DNA of 64,000 bases from Cryomorpha sp963748925 (GTDB taxonomy: Bacteria > Bacteroidota > Bacteroidia > Flavobacteriales_D > Cryomorphaceae). Shown here piece by piece: positions 50,801-58,603 of the stretch. The stretch spans positions 496,001-560,000 of the forward strand of contig CAVVKG010000008.1 of assembly GCA_963748925.1 (NCBI GenBank), read 5' to 3'. The notes beneath the pieces are model-generated. The model did no database searches, was not told where the DNA came from, and was given only the letters and a program-made list of their open reading frames with translations. Position numbers and translations under genes: made by a program. The first letter of the stretch is position 1. The number at the start of each line of letters is the position of its first letter.

Positions 50801-51258
50801 ATTGTATTAATGATGTTGGTTGTCGTTAAGTCTGAAATGTCGTAGACGAATAATTGATTGTCTTCTGCATTTGTTACAAATAAGCGCTGACTTCCTTCGT
50901 CATATGCAGATATTTCAGCTATTGCACCATCAGGAGTTGTCAGGCTATTAATTACGCTCATTGAAAGCGTAGGATTTGCTTGAGGTAGCAACGGTTCTTT
51001 ATCGTTATCGCTAATTAGAACAACCAGTGTATTGTCTCCGCCTGGTGCAATACCTTCATTAGGTGAGAATTGAAGTGCGATAAATTTACCACCTTGATCC
51101 ATGTCGTCGAGAATCTCTATTTCAAATGTAATAACAGATTCTCCTGGTGCAGCTACTATTTCCTCACCAATGGTAAACTGAGTTCCTTCAATTGCAGTAC
51201 TTGCAGCCGAAGAAAACAAGGATACTACCACTTCTTCATCTCTTGGATTATTTACCAA
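47812..51258 (-). CDS. Choice-of-anchor I domain T9SS protein, C-terminal part of frameshifted giant
   Basis: The 1148-residue frame starts in a Calx-beta-like domain (NNPRDEEVVVSLFSSAASTA) and continues with a choice-of-anchor I beta-propeller (ISAYDEGSQRLFVTNAEDNQ, KVLTANEGEPNDDYDVDPVG, YLITANEGDARDYDGYVDEE), then a second propeller region (LYLVRSQGGNYRTLDVSIP) and a type A T9SS sorting domain (LSSYPNPTTGTSQVVFST, LPNGVYAYRLTTQNETVIEK). It has no start signal: it is the downstream part of the gene at 51248-53404, separated by one extra G at 51255-51256. Together they form a ~1,860-residue secreted surface protein. The propeller probably binds a ligand or surface polymer. Confidence 0.85.
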   Translation of the reverse strand: MVNNPRDEEVVVSLFSSAASTAIEGTQFTIGEEIVAAPGESVITFEIEILDDMDQGGKFIALQFSPNEGIAPGGDNTLVVLISDNDKEPLLPQANPTLSMSVINSLTTPDGAIAEISAYDEGSQRLFVTNAEDNQLFVYDISDLTTTNIINTIEISAFGGNINSVAVYNGLVAVAVEAEETGVNGSVLFLDIDGNELNNITVGFLPDMVTFNNDGTKVLTANEGEPNDDYDVDPVGSISIIDISGGIESVTNADVSEAGFESFNDQAEMLRLAGVRIFGPNASVAQDLEPEYIAISADNLTAYVTLQENNALAVVNIASATVTDIYPLGYKDLSDIDNQLDVSDRNDAIFFAAWSNLKGMYMPDAISRFNIGGVEYLITANEGDARDYDGYVDEERAKDLDLDPAAFPFADILLRDELLGRLNVTTANGDNNEDGLFEELYAYGARSFSIWNASTGNLVFDSGDKIECAIANDPVWAAAFNSNDDELELKSRSDAKGPEPEGVTIGVIDGRTYAFILLERMGGVMAWDVTDPNEPIFVQYLNNRDTEDGELGDLAPEGVLFVSAEDSPNGENILLVSNEVSGTITVIRLEGMDTPVACENYQYYLADVDENSISTIYGVALDNDNSIANLTELTSVDYEVHIAFNETNGLLYLVRSQGGNYRTLDVSIPNGSLGEEMPLSISLPKVTAAVFNQDGKLLLGDTNTDEIVCVNIGTGLVSPFATGVVSGGDLAFGLDGRLYLASRNASILYEVNTIGENQMIGNVPQNVTGLATMANGNLIVSSKNSTNLEIRSAEGANNGLSFEMQLNGETYSTFDGDLAAGCSDNITVVDGCDYKLYYTHQPVGGSYSLLEVNLNNDGSATTTTLLSELPSSHIALSPNGEQIYILGTSELRTYDVTTGTIINSVNIQNTDGNNLSGFPALVMSDEGVLYGAVGNKVYTIGFDGVATQFGPNRSVNGGDLIFVDGELWLINRSAASFTNVISGASFNVPVSEINGASVLENGNVLLSDGNGSGLFKELDLNTLEIVATYETGLALFNGDLAGRCIVDTETAGPELASVTAETNVQLSSYPNPTTGTSQVVFSTGENGIATLEVFDMSGRTVATLFNQTVKSEVDYRVDFNGNNLPNGVYAYRLTTQNETVIEKFLIAR

Positions 51259-53404
51259 TTACTTCGATTTCTAAAACTCCGCTTCCTTCTTGTGTATTAA
51301 TGTATTCTTCTGCAAACTCTACTTCCGCTGGTTCAGAAAAAATGGCATCGCTGCGAAAACTCAAGTTTTGAATGCGACCATCAAGTTCTACCGGAGTTTC
51401 AGGAAGATTAAATGGTTCATTGCTGAAAAATGCTGCTGCATATTCAGCAAAAGCATCTTGCTCAGTGCCGGCTTGGGCGAATTCTGCCACTCCGTTTTCA
51501 TTTATTTCGTTGGGAACATTCCCTACAAGATCTAATTGGTCAAAACCAAGATCAGCAAATGGGTAACCATCGCCACCTCCGGCTAGAAAGTTAAGGGTCA
51601 CAATACGAATAACTCTATCCGGGTCACCTGCAACAATTCCGTTTTCAACCAAAGCTTCTCCATCGTTGCCTTCTTCATCAAGCAATACTGCGTTAACAAT
51701 TCGGCTATTTGCCGGAAGGCTTGGATCAAAACTAAATCGAACACCGCCAACCTGTCCAAATGAACCGGGAGTAGCGCCTGGAGCCCATGAGGCAACCCCA
51801 TGCTCTAAAACTGCTTTTAAATTTTGTGCAGTTAGCGAAATAAGAGAAAGAGCATTGTTAAAACGCATAGAATTCTCAATATCTAATTGAGAGATTTCAC
51901 CGTTAGCCTTACCGGAGATAGGATTTGCTTGTGGTGGAAAGAATGCATAATCTCCATTTTCAAGCTGAACGACTTCTCCAATAGCAGCGCGAATACCTCC
52001 GCCATTTTTAATAGAAACAGTTGTAGTTGGATCGATTTGGCGTGCAAACCATAAATTCGCGTCTGCAGTAAAGTTTCCAAGGTTTGTTTCCTCAGTTCTT
52101 ACAGCGCTTCTGCGACCCTCAAGAAATACACTTGATGAACCAAAGATGTTTCCGTCTTTTTCAGTTACAACTTCAAGCACTGCATCGGTTAAGCTAGCTA
52201 CTTTAGCCCCTGTTGTTCCTTCGGCGAAAGCCAAATCAAGGCTTCCCCAAAGTTCAGTTACTGTTTCTTCGGTACTTGCATAAGGTCCGCTAACCGGATC
52301 AATACTGGAAAGATCCAGAATTCCTTCATCATCAAAAGTTACTACCAGTTGGCCTACATAGCTGTACTCACCGTCAGTGCTAATAATTGCAGCAGGGTCT
52401 CCATCAGCATTCGTTGTCTGAATAGGGTACGAATCATAAATGTTTTCAGCATCTCCTGGGTTCAAAACATCACCTGCATTAGCAAGAATCGCATCCGATC
52501 CTCCTGCGATAATTATGTCTACTCCATTAAGAAGTCCGATAAGTTGCTCTTCAAGCTGTATTTGCTGCAAGTGAGAAACCAGAATGATCTTATTGCTACC
52601 CGCTGCAATCAGGTCGTTTATTACCGGTTGCAAAATTGAAGCAAGATCTTCCATATTATTCGTTCCAGCTCCGGGATTTTGAACTTGCGTTAACCCCGGT
52701 GAAGAAATTGAGGCTAAAAGTGGGGTAGTGGCACCTACCACTCCAATTAATTCTCCGTTTCGTTCAATAAGCGTGGCTGGAGCTAAACTCCTTTTTTGAC
52801 CGGCAACGAGCGTATTTGGATTCGATTGAAAGAAAGTGCTTAGCTCAATTGACGAAGTGAATAGTCCGTTTAAAGCTCCATCAGCAGAGAAATCAAGGTT
52901 AGCCGAAAGGTAAGGAAACTGGCTACCAACCCATCTTACTCCGTCACTGCCAAACTCTGAACCTATAATGTCGGCAATGGCTCCTGTTCCGGCGTCGAAT
53001 TCATGATTTCCTAAAGCTGAGGCATCAAAACCTATCGCGTTCATAATAGTGATGTCAATTCTTCCAACCCCTTCGCGTAGGCTGTTTGTTACAATGCCTC
53101 CGTAGAACTCGTCGTAGAAGTCACGAAGCGTTTGTCTCACACTTCCATCAGCTGCAGCTGAAAAGAATGGTCCGGGGATGTATGTGTCACCGGCACCCAA
53201 AATTACGGTGTTGGCGTAGTCGTCTTCGAGGTTATCGATGATAGCCGCGAAATTTGGCGCTCGTTCAATTGCATCAACCCCACCTTCAAGGTCAGAGGCG
53301 TGCAATACCTGCAATGTGAATTGTGCCTTGGCGGGCTTCGCAGCAAAAAGCGAATAGACTACTGCCAGGCAGATTAAAATTTTTACTGTGTTAAGTTGTT
53401 TCAT
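51248..53404 (-). CDS. 5'-nucleotidase/metallophosphatase, N-terminal part of T9SS giant
   Basis: Signal peptide MKQLNTVKILICLAVVYSLF-AAKPAKA, then a UshA-like metallophosphatase: FTLQVLHASDLEGG (first metal motif, D-x-E variant), VILGAGDTYIPGP (GDT motif), DASALGNHEFDAG (GNHE motif) and VSHLQQIQ. A 5'-nucleotidase C-terminal domain follows (LGNFTADANLWFARQID, SIKNGGGIRAAIG, MRFNNALSLISLTAQNLKAV). It ends ...GSGVLEIEV then leaves frame; the natural continuation is the choice-of-anchor I frame downstream. It would hydrolyse extracellular nucleotides or phosphate esters for phosphate scavenging. Frameshift may be real or a sequence error. Confidence 0.88.
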   Translation of the reverse strand: MKQLNTVKILICLAVVYSLFAAKPAKAQFTLQVLHASDLEGGVDAIERAPNFAAIIDNLEDDYANTVILGAGDTYIPGPFFSAAADGSVRQTLRDFYDEFYGGIVTNSLREGVGRIDITIMNAIGFDASALGNHEFDAGTGAIADIIGSEFGSDGVRWVGSQFPYLSANLDFSADGALNGLFTSSIELSTFFQSNPNTLVAGQKRSLAPATLIERNGELIGVVGATTPLLASISSPGLTQVQNPGAGTNNMEDLASILQPVINDLIAAGSNKIILVSHLQQIQLEEQLIGLLNGVDIIIAGGSDAILANAGDVLNPGDAENIYDSYPIQTTNADGDPAAIISTDGEYSYVGQLVVTFDDEGILDLSSIDPVSGPYASTEETVTELWGSLDLAFAEGTTGAKVASLTDAVLEVVTEKDGNIFGSSSVFLEGRRSAVRTEETNLGNFTADANLWFARQIDPTTTVSIKNGGGIRAAIGEVVQLENGDYAFFPPQANPISGKANGEISQLDIENSMRFNNALSLISLTAQNLKAVLEHGVASWAPGATPGSFGQVGGVRFSFDPSLPANSRIVNAVLLDEEGNDGEALVENGIVAGDPDRVIRIVTLNFLAGGGDGYPFADLGFDQLDLVGNVPNEINENGVAEFAQAGTEQDAFAEYAAAFFSNEPFNLPETPVELDGRIQNLSFRSDAIFSEPAEVEFAEEYINTQEGSGVLEIEVIGK

Positions 53405-53646
53405 TTTCCGATTAATTAAGATTATTGATCGGTCAAAGAAACAGGTAAGTCGATAAGTTAATGTGCTCCGGTTGTTAGGGTATTCTTAAGAATTGCAATG
53501 GGATGTAAACCGAATTTTAAGCTGGGGTTTCAAAGAATGGATAAAGATTAATCGAACCTAATCAAATTGTTAAGAGCTGGGTTTGTCCAATCATCTTTAA
53601 TAAGAATATTGGTAGATACAGATCGGCAGCTAAACTTATTTTCTAT

Positions 53647-54192
53647 CTATTTAGCAGTTTCTTTCTTATGATCTTCAGAACTTATCCGGAAAAGCATAAT
53701 CTCTTCAGATTTTCCCGGCAGCAAAATATTCTCAATATGCTTAAGACCTATTTTAGTGAGCAGCTTTTGAGAATCAAGATTGTCTTTTGAAGTAATAGCC
53801 GATACTTGGTTTAAGTGGTGCGAATTAATTGCGGCATCAAGCAATTTGTTGGCGCTTTCAAACCCGTAACCCTTTTTTTCAAAACTCGGCAGGAAGGCAA
53901 ATCCGAGGTCAATTCCCTCAAGCTCTTGCCGGTCATACAGTCCACACGAGCCAATTTTGGCACCGTCCTTTTTTCGGATAACCGTGTAGTTGCTATATCC
54001 CAGCTTTATTTGCTGAGGTCTTATTCGTTTCTCGATATAAGTAATAGCATCTTCGATAGTTTGGATATTTCTATCGCCGATAAACTTGAGCCATTTAGGG
54101 GTGTTCAGCAGTTTGAATATAAATTCTGCGTCATCGTTGGTTGTTGGTTTCAGCAGCAATCTTTCGGTTTCAAAGGAGGTATCGGGTTTCAC
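53647..54192 (-). CDS. GNAT family N-acetyltransferase (RimJ/RimL-like)
   Basis: This 181-residue protein begins FETERLLLKPTTNDDAEFIF, the RimJ/RimL-type N-terminal motif, and has the acetyl-CoA-binding segment FAFLPSFEKKGYGFESANKL with ...KKGYGxE in place of Q/RxxGxG/A. The C-terminal SQKLLTKIGLKHIEN is also typical. It acetylates an amino group of a protein or small molecule in the cytosol; target unknown. Lone gene downstream of the M24 peptidase gene on the same strand. Confidence 0.87.
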   Translation of the reverse strand: MKPDTSFETERLLLKPTTNDDAEFIFKLLNTPKWLKFIGDRNIQTIEDAITYIEKRIRPQQIKLGYSNYTVIRKKDGAKIGSCGLYDRQELEGIDLGFAFLPSFEKKGYGFESANKLLDAAINSHHLNQVSAITSKDNLDSQKLLTKIGLKHIENILLPGKSEEIMLFRISSEDHKKETAK

Positions 54193-54250
54193 TTGAGGTT
54201 AGGTTGTGGTTAATAGGCCTTTGCAATATAGCAATTTTCCTTTGGGCCGG

Positions 54251-54931
54251 CTAGGTCATTAATTGCTCGAAAAAACCCCCTATTTCCCTCTTCTTATCCA
54301 CAAAGTGAATTTCAAGAATCCAATGTCTTTTTTCTCCCTTGAGGTCTAAATCACGCATATCCTGATGGTTTTCAGGGTGGATGTAGTTGGATTTAATCTC
54401 TGTTTCGAGGCGCTCATGCGGGAAATGTCCAATAAGGTGTCCGGCAATTTCACCTCCGTATTCCCATCCATTTGCGCTTGCTTGTGCTTCGGCAAATGCA
54501 TATAATTCAGCACCGGTAATAGTCTTTTGGGAATCAAAATACTCCTTGCATACATTCCAGGCCACTTCAATATCGCGCTGAAGTTTAAGTTTCAAATCAT
54601 CTTTTCCTATTACATAGGTTCTACCAAAATCGGCTTCCCATTCTTCGAAGATTGGACCAAAATCGAAGAAAAGAATATCATCTTTAGTTATTTCTCTATC
54701 CGGGGGATTCTCGTAATACGGTTTGAGTGTGTTCGGGCCGGATCGAATAATTCTTTTATGCCAGTATTTCCGAATTCCAAAAAGTTCAAAGGCCAGTTCA
54801 AAAATTTGGTTGTTTAGCTCCTTTTCAGTTTTTCCGGCTACAATCAAGTTTCGAGTCTCTGCTTCCGCAAATAAGAAAGCAGCTTTCTCTTCAGCCTTTA
54901 TAAGGTTTTGTTTTACTGCGGTATTTTCCAT
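54251..54931 (-). CDS. M24-family peptidase/creatinase-like protein
   Basis: This 226-residue protein has the pita-bread fold layout of M24 enzymes: FFDFGPIFEEWEADFGRTYV (two Asp metal ligands), EIAGHLIGHFPHERLE (His) and KRHWILEIHFVDKK (Glu), close to aminopeptidase P/creatinase homologues. The second Glu normally at the C-terminus is not clear, so it may be a non-peptidase relative. Length is at the lower end of the family. Same strand as the acetyltransferase but 58 bases upstream of it. Substrate unknown. Confidence 0.8.
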   Translation of the reverse strand: MENTAVKQNLIKAEEKAAFLFAEAETRNLIVAGKTEKELNNQIFELAFELFGIRKYWHKRIIRSGPNTLKPYYENPPDREITKDDILFFDFGPIFEEWEADFGRTYVIGKDDLKLKLQRDIEVAWNVCKEYFDSQKTITGAELYAFAEAQASANGWEYGGEIAGHLIGHFPHERLETEIKSNYIHPENHQDMRDLDLKGEKRHWILEIHFVDKKREIGGFFEQLMT

Positions 54932-55206
54932 GAAATGCGTTTTGGTAAAGGTCCGCTAATTTGGCTACACTAGACAGTTTACTATTCCAAATATACTAAG
55001 TTTACGCTTTACCATCTCTGTTTGATATAGGAAGCTTGAGTCAATAATTTCCTGTTTTATTTCAATCGGTACAATTTAATATCTTGTTATTTTAAAGCCG
55101 ATTACATCCTCAATTTTCACCATTGGTCGTTACTATATTAAGGCACAGCTAACAAAGTTCTGAAGTGCACAATTATTATAAGTCAAAACATTATCTTCGC
55201 CGGTTT

Positions 55207-56019
55207 ATGGAGCCCTTCAGAAATAAAATAGTTTGGATTACCGGTGCGAGTTCGGGGATAGGCAAAGAAGCCGCCATTCAATTGAGTATTCAGGGAGCCA
55301 AACTCATTCTCTCTTCACGGAAAGATCAAGAGTTGAATGCCTTGAAGCAGCAGCTTTTACATCCGGATGATGCTCTGGTTTTGCCAATCGATCTCACAAA
55401 ACCCGAAACCTTTGCTGAGGCTGTTGATACGGTGTACAAGAAATTCGGAAAGCTTGATTTGCTTTTCAATAATGCAGGAATAAGTCAAAGATCCTATGCG
55501 ATTGATACTGATATATCGGTAGATCGCAGATTAATGGAGATAAACTATTTTGGAACGGTAGCGCTTACCAAAGCAGTATTACCCAGAATGTTGAAAGATG
55601 GCGGCGGACATTTTGCCGTAGTAACAAGTATTGTTGGTAAATTTGGATTCGGAGTTCGTTCAGCTTATTCGGCATCCAAGCATGCTTTGCACGGTTTTTT
55701 TGAGTCGCTTTATATTGAATTGAACAAAGAAGGAATTGAAATTACGCTTATTGCACCCGGTCCTATCCAAACCAATATTTCTCTTAATGCATTGGATGGA
55801 GCGGGAAAGCCTACCGGCGAGATGGATGAAATGCAGCAAAAGGGCATGCCCGTTGATGTAGCTGTATCAAAAATGCTGGGTGCAATTGCGAATAAAAAGA
55901 AAGAAATAATTATAGGTGGATTTAAAGAAAAACTGGGCGTCAAACTCAAAGCTTTTTGGCCCAAGTTGTTCTTTAAAATGGCTTCAAAGCAAGATCCACG
56001 AGGGAAATTGAAAAGGTAA
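55207..56019 (+). CDS. Short-chain dehydrogenase/reductase
   Basis: The start at 55207 (MEPFRNKIVWITGASSGIGK) fits the standard SDR start; the longer frame from 55165 adds 14 residues without support. Cofactor motif TGASSGIG, LLFNNAGIS (NNAG), catalytic Ser in VVTSIVGKFGFGVRSAYSAS and Y-x3-K in AYSASKHAL are all present, and the C-terminal ITLIAPGPIQTNIS is typical. It oxidises or reduces an alcohol/carbonyl with NAD(P)(H). It ends 2 bases before the VOC gene, so the two are probably cotranscribed. Confidence 0.92.
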   Translation: MEPFRNKIVWITGASSGIGKEAAIQLSIQGAKLILSSRKDQELNALKQQLLHPDDALVLPIDLTKPETFAEAVDTVYKKFGKLDLLFNNAGISQRSYAIDTDISVDRRLMEINYFGTVALTKAVLPRMLKDGGGHFAVVTSIVGKFGFGVRSAYSASKHALHGFFESLYIELNKEGIEITLIAPGPIQTNISLNALDGAGKPTGEMDEMQQKGMPVDVAVSKMLGAIANKKKEIIIGGFKEKLGVKLKAFWPKLFFKMASKQDPRGKLKR

Positions 56020-56021
56020 TC

Positions 56022-57080
56022 ATGGGAAATCATATCTGCGGAATTCAACAAGTCGGAATTGGTACACAGGATTTGCACCAGGACTGGAAGTGGTATCGAA
56101 GAGCATTTGGAATGGATATTCGGGTTTTTGAAGATGCTGCCGAGGCTCCGCTGATGATAGCTTATACCGGTGACAAAGTTCAGAAAAGAGTTGCCGCATT
56201 GGCATTGAATATGCAAGGTGGTGGGGGATTTGAAATATGGCAATACACAAGCCGTCAAGCTCAACCCGCCGATTTCAAGTTCGAATTGGGAGACCTTGGT
56301 TTTATGGCGACTAAAATGAAGACTCGAAATGCGCAAAAAACATTTGAGGAATTCAAAAAGATTGGCGTTACAGCAATGACCAGCCCATCTAAAAATCCGG
56401 CTGGGGATTTCCACTTTTACGTGTCAGACCCAAAGGGAAACTGGTTTGATATTGTAGAAAGCAATGACAAGTTTAAAGAAGACAAGGGTCTTACAGGTGG
56501 TGTATATGGAATGGTAATTGGTGTCAGCGATATGGAAAAATCTCTGGATTTTTATCGTGAAGTACTCGATTTTGACCAGGTTTTAAGCGATACGACAGGT
56601 ATGGCGAGTGATCTTTCGGGAATTCCCGGATCTAATTATTCCGTGCGTCGTGTTATTCTTGGACAATCAGAACAAGGCGTGGGACCGTTTAATCCCTTGC
56701 TTGGAAAAAACCAACTTGAGCTTATTCAGACAATTGACAAGAAAGGGCGTAAGATATTTGAAAACCGCTTTTGGGGTGATCAAGGCTTTATTCACCTCTG
56801 TTTTGACGTGCGCGATATGACCGGACTTAAAGAAAAAGCAGCGAAGAAAGGCTCTCCTTTCACTGTTGATAGTGCTAATTCTTTTGATATGGGGAAAGCT
56901 GCAGGGCGATTTGCCTATGTGGAAGATCCGGATGGCGCTTTAATAGAATTTGTGGAAACTCATAAATTGCCTATTGTGGAGAAGTGGGGATGGTATATGG
57001 ACCTTACCAAACGAAAGAGAGATAAATCGCTCCCTACCTGGCTAATTAATTGTTTTCGGTTTAATCGGATTAAGAACTAG
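56022..57080 (+). CDS. Tandem VOC (glyoxalase/bleomycin-resistance) domain protein
   Basis: This 352-residue protein holds two vicinal-oxygen-chelate domains: residues ~5-150 (GIQQVGIGTQDLHQDWKWYR, AFGMDIRVFEDAAEAPLM, GDFHFYVSDPKGNWFDIVES) and ~165-340 (YGMVIGVSDMEKSLDFYREV, LELIQTIDKKGR, FAYVEDPDGALIEFVETHK). Metal ligands are probable at His/Glu positions but cannot be fixed without alignment. Tight coupling to the SDR (2-base gap) suggests a shared pathway, perhaps detoxification or catabolism of an aromatic or aldehyde substrate. The substrate is unknown. Confidence 0.82.
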   Translation: MGNHICGIQQVGIGTQDLHQDWKWYRRAFGMDIRVFEDAAEAPLMIAYTGDKVQKRVAALALNMQGGGGFEIWQYTSRQAQPADFKFELGDLGFMATKMKTRNAQKTFEEFKKIGVTAMTSPSKNPAGDFHFYVSDPKGNWFDIVESNDKFKEDKGLTGGVYGMVIGVSDMEKSLDFYREVLDFDQVLSDTTGMASDLSGIPGSNYSVRRVILGQSEQGVGPFNPLLGKNQLELIQTIDKKGRKIFENRFWGDQGFIHLCFDVRDMTGLKEKAAKKGSPFTVDSANSFDMGKAAGRFAYVEDPDGALIEFVETHKLPIVEKWGWYMDLTKRKRDKSLPTWLINCFRFNRIKN

Positions 57081-57083
57081 GTT

Positions 57084-57764
57084 TTAACCAAGGTCGTCCA
57101 AATCTACCATCGGGTTTTTCTTTAACCAGTCATTTATTACCGTCTTGCGGCCAATGGTACGCGTAATCATGTCTTTCCTCAAGTCCATTCCCCGGGCTGG
57201 TGAATATTCGCGGCCGTAGTAGATAATTTGCAGATGTAGCTTGTTCCAGCTCTCTTCAGGAAATAGGCGTTTGGCATCTTCTTCCGTTTTTACCACGTTC
57301 TTACCTGTCGTCAATCCCCATCGGGTCATGAGTCTGTGAATATGTGTATCTACGGGAAATGCCGGTACTCCAAAGGCTTGAGACATCACGACAGATGCAG
57401 TTTTGTGACCAACAGCCGGCAGAGTTTCGAGGTACTCCATGTCTGCTGGAACTTCGCCATTGTGTTCGGCAATCAAACGCTGTGAAAGTCCATAGATACC
57501 CTTGCTCTTTGATGGAGATAGTCCGCATGGCCTTATGATTTCACGAATTTCTTCAATGCTCATTTTCACCATGTCATAAGGATTTGAAGCCATTTTAAAT
57601 AGGTGGGGCGTGACCAAATTAACGCGTTTGTCGGTACATTGAGCCGATAAAAGAACGGCAACTAATAAGGTATATGGATCGGTATGGTCGAGCGCAACGG
57701 GAACCACGGGGTATAATTCTTCTAACTTGTTTCTGACATAGAGTGCCTTCTCTTTTTTGGTCAT
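57084..57764 (-). CDS. Endonuclease III-like HhH-GPD DNA glycosylase lacking Fe-S cysteines
   Basis: This 226-residue protein matches Nth: VALDHTDPYTLLVAVLLSAQ with CTDKRVNLVT, the helix-hairpin-helix AEHNGEVPADMEYLETLPAV-GHKTASVV and the catalytic region AFGVPAFPVDTHIHRLMTRW with conserved Asp. Base-excision repair of oxidised pyrimidines is expected. The usual C-terminal 4Fe-4S loop (Cys-x6-Cys-x2-Cys-x5-Cys) is missing: YYGREYSPARGMDLRKDMIT has Ser and Asp/Lys where relatives have Cys. The cluster must be absent. Stop is downstream of the convergent VOC gene; the start overlaps the DUF6702 gene by 4 bases. Confidence 0.88.
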   Translation of the reverse strand: MTKKEKALYVRNKLEELYPVVPVALDHTDPYTLLVAVLLSAQCTDKRVNLVTPHLFKMASNPYDMVKMSIEEIREIIRPCGLSPSKSKGIYGLSQRLIAEHNGEVPADMEYLETLPAVGHKTASVVMSQAFGVPAFPVDTHIHRLMTRWGLTTGKNVVKTEEDAKRLFPEESWNKLHLQIIYYGREYSPARGMDLRKDMITRTIGRKTVINDWLKKNPMVDLDDLG

Positions 57765-58258
57765 AGTTTCAGCAAATCTTCATTTTTAGAACTGTGTAAA
57801 AGTGTCGATTTGGTCTTACCATCTTGATCCACATTCACCACATGTGTTTGCTCATCGTGCAATTCCATGAAAATGGAATTATGGACTTTCAATGCGTCCA
57901 GAGATTTCATTATTTCAGATTCAAAATAAACCCAGGTAATGTTGAGATCAGTTTCTCTTCCAATTCTGGTAAGATTTAACTTTTCACCTTCTGCAGATTC
58001 AATGGAAAATTCCTTTTCCAAATATTTGAAGATGACTGAATCTGCATTTTCTTTTTCGGAACCCAAATCTAAATCGACACCGCTATCTTTAAGAACCGCA
58101 TTCTCCAGATCTTCTGTAAATAGTTTAAGCGAAATTTGATACGATTCAGAATCGGTAGAATACCTAATTTCGGTAATGCCTACGTGATGATCGTGTATTC
58201 CGGCTCCAATGCTAAGTATGCAGAGAATAATGAAGAGAAGGATGCTATTTGTTTTCAT
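57761..58258 (-). CDS. DUF6702-family protein
   Basis: This 165-residue protein has a hydrophobic signal (SILLFIILCILSIGAGIHDH) and reads HHVGITEIRYSTDSESYQIS, LKLFTEDLENAVLKDSG, then ...VFVYFE... and LHDEQTHVVNVDQDGKTKST, matching DUF6702 of Bacteroidota (small exported beta proteins of unknown function). The stop overlaps the Nth-like start by 4 bases (ATGA), so the two are translationally coupled. Usually found next to peptidase or repair genes, here upstream of nth. Confidence 0.78.
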   Translation of the reverse strand: MKTNSILLFIILCILSIGAGIHDHHVGITEIRYSTDSESYQISLKLFTEDLENAVLKDSGVDLDLGSEKENADSVIFKYLEKEFSIESAEGEKLNLTRIGRETDLNITWVYFESEIMKSLDALKVHNSIFMELHDEQTHVVNVDQDGKTKSTLLHSSKNEDLLKL

Positions 58259-58603
58259 TCTGCAAATTTAATCAACCAAAGCGAATTGGTGGAAGCTTAG
58301 ATTGAATAGTAGATAGGTTGCTTTATTTTGGTGGAGTACATTGAGACCATTAATTGGAATCTTAAAATTCTCATTTTGATGAGAGCCCGGAGTTTTGAAT
58401 CATTTATGTCGTTCTTTTATTTGAATGCAGAAAAATTTAAGGCGCTCAGTGAATTTAATTGAACATTGGAGTTTGTTATGGTGTTCAAGAGGCACGAACT
58501 AATTGGAATCCTGATGAAACAGGGTGCTCCAATGGATTTTAAAACGAATGAAAAAGCCCGTAACCTTTTCTTAAATTCGGGGATTAATTTTAGAGTAGAC
58601 TTT
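58259..58603. other. Divergent intergenic region, no gene seen
   Basis: About 345 bases between the DUF6702 gene (minus) and the M1 peptidase gene (plus). An in-frame extension of the peptidase frame upstream of its signal peptide (from 58466) looks non-native and is not counted as coding. Both promoters must lie here, but none fits the TTTG-N19-TAnnTTTG form clearly. Confidence 0.4.

Noticed and set aside
55710..56414. 234-aa minus-strand frame
   Set aside because: Lies antisense to the SDR and VOC genes, which both have complete motifs.
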